In this document: positions 6,727 through 11,565 of the stretch, piece after piece
Layout of the letters: each line of letters opens with the position of its first letter
How positions within the stretch are numbered: the first letter of the stretch is position 1
NCBI GenBank assembly: GCA_027080125.1
Contig: JALWSW010000184.1
Location: 1,655 to 13,219, forward strand
Origin: Campylobacterales bacterium
Lineage (GTDB): Bacteria > Campylobacterota_A > Desulfurellia > JAADFJ01
Length of the DNA: 11,565 nucleotides
Reading direction: 5' to 3'
The notes under the pieces: model-generated
What the model was told of the DNA's origin: nothing
The model's database searches: none
What the model saw: the letters and a program-made list of their open reading frames with translations, nothing else
Position numbers and translations under genes: made by a program

Positions 6727-7422
6727 ATGAACTCTTCAATAAACGGTAATTGCTGTAATATTGCCGACAAAGATAAAAGTTGTTGCACAATTGATGCGAA
6801 TAAAAAAATTAATATAAAAGAGCATTGGAATAGGGTTTATTTAAATAGTCCTGTAAACAAATTGGGCTGGTATGAAACAGATCATGCTCCAATGATGAAG
6901 CTAATTTTAAAAACCGGTTTAAATAAATCCGCCCGTATTGCAATTGCTGGTGCCGGAAGTACAACGCTTGTTGACGAACTTCTTGATAGGGGATATTCAA
7001 ATATAGTTGCTACCGATATAAGCGAAGTTTCATTACAAGATTTAAAGAGCAGGATTGGTAACGATAAAATTGAATTTATAGTTGATGATTTAACAAAACC
7101 CATAAAATTAAAGAATATACTACCTGTTGATCTGTGGATAGATAGAGCTGTTCTTCATTTCTTTATAGAAGAAGCTGATCAAAATGCATACTTTGCATTG
7201 CTTAAAAGTAAAATACGGAGCGAAGGTTTTGTTATTTTAGCCGAATATAATCTAGATGGCGCAAAACATTGCGCCGGACTTCCGGTATGCAGATTTAGTA
7301 AAGAGATTTTGATGGAAAAACTTGGGGAAAATTTTAAATTGGTGAGCAGTTTTGAACATATATACACAATGCCTTCAGGAGCCAAGAGGCCTTATATTTA
7401 TGCACTATTCAAATTTTTATAG
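6727..7422 (+). CDS. Class I SAM-dependent methyltransferase
   Basis: This 231-residue protein has a class I methyltransferase fold. The AdoMet-binding motif I is IAIAGAGST (residues 71-79), the acidic residue after strand 2 is in VATDIS (D97), and DLWIDRAVLHFF (135-146) fits the motif II region. The opening EHWNRVYLNSPVNKLGWYE and the later HCAGLPVCRFS resemble a family annotated only as generic methyltransferase, so the substrate is unknown. Two Cys-Cys pairs (9-10 and 19-20) sit in a short N-terminal extension, which could bind metal or thiol-reactive ligands. The ATG at 6727 is preferred because AAAAGGAGG ends 4 bases before it; the frame stays open to a TTG at 6604, but that part lacks family similarity. 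G+C is about one third, unlike nhaA and the benzoate genes. It converges on the catabolic operon. Confidence 0.85.
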   Translation: MNSSINGNCCNIADKDKSCCTIDANKKINIKEHWNRVYLNSPVNKLGWYETDHAPMMKLILKTGLNKSARIAIAGAGSTTLVDELLDRGYSNIVATDISEVSLQDLKSRIGNDKIEFIVDDLTKPIKLKNILPVDLWIDRAVLHFFIEEADQNAYFALLKSKIRSEGFVILAEYNLDGAKHCAGLPVCRFSKEILMEKLGENFKLVSSFEHIYTMPSGAKRPYIYALFKFL

Positions 7423-7490
7423 GATTAAATACTAATTACGTCCGAGAAAAACAGAAAAAATAAATCCCGTCAATCAAAAGCAAATCCCTC
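7423..7490. other. Convergent intergenic gap, boundary of accessory and catabolic DNA
   Basis: The 68 bp between the two convergent stop codons hold no convincing terminator on either strand. The minus strand has a T-rich tract (around 7445-7465) but no GC-rich stem before it. AAATCCC occurs twice (7462-7468 and 7482-7488). Base composition changes clearly across this gap. Confidence 0.5.
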
Positions 7491-8312
7491 TTAAGACAAA
7501 AACAGTCTTTCGGCGTTTTTATAACAGATAAGCTCTTTTGCCTGTTCTGACATATCAAGCTGGCAAACGGCTTCCGCATTTTTTCTGATGCCAGGCACCG
7601 CAGGAAAATCGGTTCCGAAAAGGAATTTTTCGGGAAATCTTCCTATGGAAGGAAACAGCTTCGGAAGATTTTTCGGCGGCAGGCCGCAAACGTCTATATA
7701 AACATTTTTATGCCGTCTTATCATAAATTCAGCCTGCTGATACCAGAAGCCTCTTCCTCCATGAGAAAGTATAATTGTTAAATCAGGAAAATCTGTTGCA
7801 ACATCATCATAGGTATAAGGATCTGCATATCGCATTCTCGAACCGGTAAATATGGATGTGCCTGCATGCATCATAACCGGAATACCCAAGCCGGCGCACT
7901 TCTCATAAACCGGATAGAAAACCTTGTCATTTACATAATGCTCGCAATGAACCGGATGAAGTTTGAGTCCTTTTACGCCCAGCTCAAGCTGGCGGTCAAA
8001 CTCTTTTATCGGATTATGAAGATGCGGATTCAGCGCACCGAACGGAATAAATTCGTCATATTTTTCAGATACCCTCAGAACTCGTTCAACCGGATGCAGA
8101 CATGCGATTTTCGGCGCATATTCAGGCAAAATTATCGCATGACTGACCCGTTCTTCAACCATAATGTTGTGAAGCTCGCTATCGACCTGATTGCCATCTT
8201 TATCATATAGTCTGTTTTCATATTTCTGTCCAAGCGACATCAAATAGCCGAAAGCCTCCTCTTTCCATGCGAATTTATCACCCACATGAACATGCACATC
8301 AAATATCTTCAT
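7491..8312 (-). CDS. Metal-dependent amidohydrolase (Amidohydrolase_2 family)
   Basis: The 273-residue protein is a TIM-barrel amidohydrolase. Metal and catalytic positions are readable: HVH (H7, H9) on strand 1, GLKLHP (115-120), MMHAGT (H149), ILSHGG (H184) and FGTDFP (D235). This family contains hydrolases and non-oxidative decarboxylases of aromatic acids, and the substrate cannot be read from the sequence. Its start lies inside the 3' end of the benzoate-CoA ligase gene (14-nt overlap), with AGAGGTGAT as ribosome-binding site, so the two are translationally linked. That places it in aromatic acid metabolism, perhaps supplying a carboxylate for the ligase or trimming a pathway by-product; this is inference. 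It is the last gene of the visible operon, and the stop is TAA. Confidence 0.87.
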   Translation of the reverse strand: MKIFDVHVHVGDKFAWKEEAFGYLMSLGQKYENRLYDKDGNQVDSELHNIMVEERVSHAIILPEYAPKIACLHPVERVLRVSEKYDEFIPFGALNPHLHNPIKEFDRQLELGVKGLKLHPVHCEHYVNDKVFYPVYEKCAGLGIPVMMHAGTSIFTGSRMRYADPYTYDDVATDFPDLTIILSHGGRGFWYQQAEFMIRRHKNVYIDVCGLPPKNLPKLFPSIGRFPEKFLFGTDFPAVPGIRKNAEAVCQLDMSEQAKELICYKNAERLFLS

Positions 8313-9837
8313 TGTTTATCACCTCTCTTAGTTTAAATCGCTTAATCTTGCCGGTGGCTGTTTTGGGCAGATTATCCACAAACCGTATCCATCTGGGATA
8401 TTTATAATGGGCAATCTTATCTTTGCAAAACTCCTTTAGCTCTTTTTCAAGCGCCTCAGAAGCGCTTTTTTCTTCCTTAAGAACAACAAATGCCATCGGT
8501 TTGACCATATTTTGCTTATCCTTTCTGCCGATAACCGCAGCCTCAAGGACGGCTGGATGTGACAAAAGCGCGCTCTCAACCTCAGCAGGAGAAACCCATA
8601 TGCCTCCCACCTTAAGCATATCATCATCTCGTCCGGCATAATAGAAATAGCCCTCTTTATCCTGATAATATTTATCTCCGGAATTAAACCATTTGCCGAT
8701 CATCGCCGCTCTTGTTTTTTCCTCCATATTCCAGTAACGAGCCGCTCTGCTGTCTCCTTTGACCATCAAGGTTCCGATCTGTCCCACAGGAACCTCATTA
8801 CCTGCTTCATCGACAATCTTTGCCTCATATCCTTTAACAGGCTTTCCGCTTGAGCCAGGTTTGATTTGACCGAATCGATTTGAAATATAGATATGAAGCA
8901 TCTCGGTCGAACCGATACCATCATTGATCTCAACGCCAAAACGCTTCAGCCAGCTTTCATATATCGGCTTGGGCAACGGTTCTCCTGCCGATACGCATCT
9001 TTTTACCTTGCCTAAGCTGCCATCTGCCTGAAGCATTCTGCCATATAATGTCGGAACCGCAAAAAAGAGCGTAACATCAAACCTGTTGATATTCTCATAC
9101 ATCGCCTCAGGAGTAGGCATATCCGGCCATAAAACGGTCGTGGCGCCGCTTGTAAGCGGAAAGTAGAGACCGTTGCCAAGCCCGTAGGCAAAAAACAGTT
9201 TTGCCGCCGAAAACAGAACGTCCTCTTTTTTTATATTAAGTATATTCTTTGAATACGTTTCAACCGCAAACGGAATATCCCTATGCAGATGAATCACTCC
9301 TTTGGGTGTGCCTGTCGAACCGGAAGAGTAGAGCCAAAACGCCGAATCATCTCTGGTTGTTGGCGCTGTTTCAAGCTCGGATGATTCTGAACCTATCCAA
9401 CCCTCGAAATTATCAAAACCGTTAACTTTGCCTACCGTAACCACCTTTTTGAGAAATCGCAGATCGGCTTTAATCTCCTGATAAAAATGCAGCAACAAGC
9501 TATCAACTATAAGAATCTTGCCCCTTGAATCATTAAACATATATCTGTAATCTTCGCTTTTGAGCCAGTTATTCAAAACGACAGGAACCGCCCCTATCTT
9601 TATGGCTCCCAAAAAGGCAATCGGCAGATCAGGGGTATCTTTCATAAGCAAAAGAACCCTGTCTTCCATCTCGATCCCGCTCTTCCTGAAAGCCCAGGCA
9701 GCCTGATTTGCCTTTTCTTTCAGCTCGCGATAGCTGATTCTGCGATCCCCACAAATATAGGCCGTTTTATCCTCAAGTTCATCGGCTTTTTGTAAAATAT
9801 AATCGGCAACATTAAAATTCTTTGGCAGCTCAGCCAT
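8299..9837 (-). CDS. bamY: Benzoate-CoA ligase (AMP-forming, benzoate-CoA ligase family)
   Basis: This 512-residue acyl-adenylate synthetase converts benzoate, ATP and CoA to benzoyl-CoA, the entry step of anaerobic aromatic degradation. Numbering from the chosen start: P-loop YSSGSTGTPKG (170-180), DGIGSTE (306-312), NSGD (385-388), the hinge region YYAGRDDDMLKVGGIWVSPA (from 399), and the C-terminal catalytic lysine in PKTATGK (K497). KLFFAYGLGNGLYFPL is typical of benzoate-CoA ligases rather than other family members. I moved the start from the upstream in-frame ATG at 9873 to the ATG at 9837, because AAAGGGGGG sits directly before it and the shorter form fits the family. Related activity on 4-hydroxybenzoate or fluorinated benzoates cannot be excluded. 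It is the third gene of a leftward operon, 69 bp after oah. Confidence 0.88.
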   Translation of the reverse strand: MAELPKNFNVADYILQKADELEDKTAYICGDRRISYRELKEKANQAAWAFRKSGIEMEDRVLLLMKDTPDLPIAFLGAIKIGAVPVVLNNWLKSEDYRYMFNDSRGKILIVDSLLLHFYQEIKADLRFLKKVVTVGKVNGFDNFEGWIGSESSELETAPTTRDDSAFWLYSSGSTGTPKGVIHLHRDIPFAVETYSKNILNIKKEDVLFSAAKLFFAYGLGNGLYFPLTSGATTVLWPDMPTPEAMYENINRFDVTLFFAVPTLYGRMLQADGSLGKVKRCVSAGEPLPKPIYESWLKRFGVEINDGIGSTEMLHIYISNRFGQIKPGSSGKPVKGYEAKIVDEAGNEVPVGQIGTLMVKGDSRAARYWNMEEKTRAAMIGKWFNSGDKYYQDKEGYFYYAGRDDDMLKVGGIWVSPAEVESALLSHPAVLEAAVIGRKDKQNMVKPMAFVVLKEEKSASEALEKELKEFCKDKIAHYKYPRWIRFVDNLPKTATGKIKRFKLREVINNEDI

Positions 9838-9906
9838 TGTCCCCCCTTTGCTAGTATATTTTATATTTTCCAATTTAGTTTAAGTCATCCGATTATCAAG
9901 CCTCCG

Positions 9907-11037
9907 CTAAGCTTTCGGTTTTGGCAAAACGGTTTCAAAAAGCTCATCATTCATAGCTTTGCCTTCGGAAAGCGCCTCTCTGAATTTTATAAAATCTATC
10001 TTATCGACGCCGGTTAATTTTCTGTTATTGAAAGCGGTAAAGCCCAAAAACGCCTCATAGTTCATATTCGCCGCAAGCCAATGTCTGCTTGCAATTTTGG
10101 ATTGATCCCAGAAAAACTTCTTCTTCGCACGAATCATATCTATGCTCATTGACAGGCATTCGGGAAACAGATTCGTAAATTTTAAAATCAGTTTATTTAC
10201 AGCCTCATCAAGCAAAGAGAAATCAATCTTTAAATTCTTCATCATAGCTTTGGCCTGCTTGAGCGCCTCGCCTCTTTTCGGTTCTCCATAAACAATTACG
10301 CCATCATCTAAGAAACGATCGGTTATAACAAGCGGATTCCTATAAAACTTTTTTCCATCGGATAACACCGGAACAACCTCGGTTAAAGCATTTTTCGCTT
10401 TCATCTTGTAAGCAGACCAAAACTCACACGATATAGCATTATACATTGCATCCTCACTGCTCATCAGCCATGGAAGAAAATCGGTCGAACCACCCACTGG
10501 CGCAGAACCATGCGCCGGGCCTGCCTGACCAAATATGGCAAGATCAGAGGAAACCGACAGATCACATGCCATCCCTATCTCCTGTCCGCCGGCAATTCTC
10601 ATCCCATTGACCCTGCAGATAACCGGTTTCTTGCAATTTAAAATCGAATCAACCATCCCATTAAACAGATCCATATATTCGCCATACTCAGACGGTCGTT
10701 TGCCGTAATATTCCGAATATTCTTTTGTGTTGCCTCCAGTGCAAAACGCTTTGTCCCCGGCACCGGTAAAAACAACAGCGACAACCGAGCGGTCGCTTGA
10801 GGCAGCCTGAAAACCGGCAATAACACCTTTTACCATCTCAGTGGTATATGAGTTGTATTGAGCCGGATTATTCAGCGTTATCCAGGCACTGTACAGCTTG
10901 TCAGACACCGCTTTACCGTTATGAACAATCGGTTTTTTTTCGTAAATTACCGACGGAGCGGTTTTGCCCCAATAATCTGATTTAAAAAGTGAATGATCTT
11001 TCAGTTTATCGTCTCTTGGCAACCATTTCAGCGACAT
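9907..11037 (-). CDS. oah: 6-oxocyclohex-1-ene-1-carbonyl-CoA hydrolase (ring-opening hydrolase)
   Basis: Known also as BamA, this enzyme adds water and cleaves the alicyclic ring of 6-oxocyclohex-1-enoyl-CoA to 3-hydroxypimelyl-CoA, the diagnostic step of the benzoyl-CoA pathway. The 376-residue length agrees with the family. It has a crotonase fold: WITLNNPAQYNSYT (52-65), oxyanion-hole segment AFCTGGNTKEY (97-107), the second segment NGMRIAGGQEIGMACDL (144-160), and GPAHGSAPVGGSTDFLPWL (173-191), which is characteristic of BamA/Oah rather than ordinary enoyl-CoA hydratases. The ATG at 11037 is preceded by GGAGGAG, which starts right at the stop codon of the upstream dehydrogenase, nine bases away, indicating coupling. 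The same two genes are adjacent in several anaerobic degraders. Confidence 0.96.
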   Translation of the reverse strand: MSLKWLPRDDKLKDHSLFKSDYWGKTAPSVIYEKKPIVHNGKAVSDKLYSAWITLNNPAQYNSYTTEMVKGVIAGFQAASSDRSVVAVVFTGAGDKAFCTGGNTKEYSEYYGKRPSEYGEYMDLFNGMVDSILNCKKPVICRVNGMRIAGGQEIGMACDLSVSSDLAIFGQAGPAHGSAPVGGSTDFLPWLMSSEDAMYNAISCEFWSAYKMKAKNALTEVVPVLSDGKKFYRNPLVITDRFLDDGVIVYGEPKRGEALKQAKAMMKNLKIDFSLLDEAVNKLILKFTNLFPECLSMSIDMIRAKKKFFWDQSKIASRHWLAANMNYEAFLGFTAFNNRKLTGVDKIDFIKFREALSEGKAMNDELFETVLPKPKA

Positions 11038-11046
11038 AATCTCCTC

Positions 11047-11565
11047 CTAATCAAAATCAGGAACAAGCACAACACGTTTTTCAAGCTTGCCCTCTTTTGC
11101 TTCTTTGAATGTTTTTTCAATCTGGCTCATCGGACGTTTCTCAACATAAGGCTCAATCATAATCTTTCTTTCGGTAACCAGCCTCAACACATCAGGATAA
11201 TAGCTCGGTTTGCATCCCCAAGTCCCGATAATCTCAGCATCGTATGCCATAAGTTTTGAGAACATAAAGCTGTTTTTTCCCATACCGTATCCCACAATTA
11301 TAAGTTTGCTCACAAAACTAAGAAGCGACAGTGCTATAAGCTGGGCATTGGCGTTTCCGGTAATCTCAAAAATCTTGAGGCCGAAATTGCCTGCGCCTAT
11401 TGCCCTCAATTGCTCTTTGACCGCATTCTTAATAGCTTTAACATCGTTTTGACTTGAATCAATTACAAAGTCTGCTCCAAGAGCCTTCGCTTTTTCCGCT
11501 TTATCATGCCCATATTCAATGCCGATGACAAGCTTTGCGCCGAAAGCTTTTGCAATTTGGGTCAT
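11047..11565 (-). CDS. had: 6-hydroxycyclohex-1-ene-1-carbonyl-CoA dehydrogenase, C-terminal part
   Basis: The gene runs off the right edge, leaving 172 C-terminal residues. The first visible codon is an ATG, but it is internal: FGAKLVIGIEYGHDKAEKAK and GADFVIDS belong to the NAD-binding Rossmann domain of zinc-type medium-chain dehydrogenases, and the preceding glycine-rich loop and N-terminal catalytic domain must lie outside the window. Full-length relatives are about 360 residues. The family oxidises the hydroxyl of 6-hydroxycyclohex-1-enoyl-CoA with NAD+, making the substrate of the hydrolase encoded next. The end pattern EKRVVLVPDFD and the adjacent oah gene support this call over other alcohol dehydrogenases. 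The TAG stop (11047-11049) abuts the oah ribosome-binding site. Confidence 0.88.
   Translation of the reverse strand: MTQIAKAFGAKLVIGIEYGHDKAEKAKALGADFVIDSSQNDVKAIKNAVKEQLRAIGAGNFGLKIFEITGNANAQLIALSLLSFVSKLIIVGYGMGKNSFMFSKLMAYDAEIIGTWGCKPSYYPDVLRLVTERKIMIEPYVEKRPMSQIEKTFKEAKEGKLEKRVVLVPDFD

Noticed and set aside
7440..7500. Bidirectional terminator between the convergent genes
   Set aside because: T-rich and A-rich tracts exist, but the only stem found (AAGAC/GTCTT around 7492-7509) is 5 bp, lies inside the amidohydrolase end and is not followed by a T-run.
8423..8641. Plus-strand ORF inside the benzoate-CoA ligase gene, and similar ORFs inside nhaA and res
   Set aside because: These are antisense or out-of-frame shadows of well-supported genes, with no family resemblance.
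9838..9873. Upstream ATG extending the benzoate-CoA ligase by 12 residues
   Set aside because: The ATG at 9837 has a strong AAAGGGGGG site, which would fall inside the coding region of the longer form.
11563..11565. ATG at the right edge as the true start of the dehydrogenase
   Set aside because: The protein would lack its catalytic domain and the nucleotide-binding glycine loop; the gene is simply cut by the window edge.
1..11565. CRISPR arrays, tRNA or rRNA genes, transposases, integrases
   Set aside because: No regularly spaced repeats, cloverleaf-like sequences or recombinase motifs were seen on either strand.

Overview
The window looks like the chromosome of an anaerobic bacterium that degrades aromatic compounds, and it carries a patchwork of acquired DNA. 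The right third (7491-11565, minus strand) is a compact operon of central benzoyl-CoA pathway genes: a 6-hydroxycyclohex-1-ene-1-carbonyl-CoA dehydrogenase cut by the window edge, the ring-opening 6-oxocyclohex-1-ene-1-carbonyl-CoA hydrolase (oah/bamA), a benzoate-CoA ligase, and a metal-dependent amidohydrolase that overlaps the ligase. All four are leftward with short gaps or overlap and clear Shine-Dalgarno sequences. This gene set is typical of anaerobic Proteobacteria and Desulfobacterota such as Thauera, Geobacter, Syntrophus and sulfate reducers. The moderate G+C content (roughly 45% by eye) and the bam-like set suggest a deltaproteobacterium-type host, but the species cannot be named from this window.

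The left third (1-3948, plus strand, very AT-rich, about 30% G+C by eye) is a type III restriction-modification operon: the 3' end of mod, a RhuM-family gene, and a complete res. Start and stop codons are 1-2 nt apart. Its wording and composition resemble Bacteroidetes defence loci, so it was probably acquired horizontally. The RhuM gene lodged between mod and res is the least explained part.

The middle (3938-5264) is a scrap zone. Immediately after res comes a strong imperfect hairpin. Next is an alpha/beta-hydrolase (esterase) remnant that lacks its N-terminus and has two frameshifts. It is followed 7 nt after its stop by a sequence that looks like an integron attC recombination site (4700-4805). 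After that are a candidate promoter, a tandem 11-bp repeat and a 34-codon N-terminal stub of a Fic-family protein. A 10-bp repeat (GCCATACATA) occurs at both ends of this zone. The layout suggests fossil gene cassettes or serial insertions next to the defence operon.

From 5155 to 7422 come an apparently intact nhaA Na+/H+ antiporter, preceded by a possible 37-residue upstream ORF whose stop overlaps the nhaA start (ATGA), and an AT-rich class I SAM-dependent methyltransferase with two Cys-Cys pairs near its N-terminus. The methyltransferase and the benzoate operon converge across a 68-bp gap, which is the likely edge between accessory DNA and the catabolic region. No rRNA, tRNA, CRISPR array, transposase or integrase was found.
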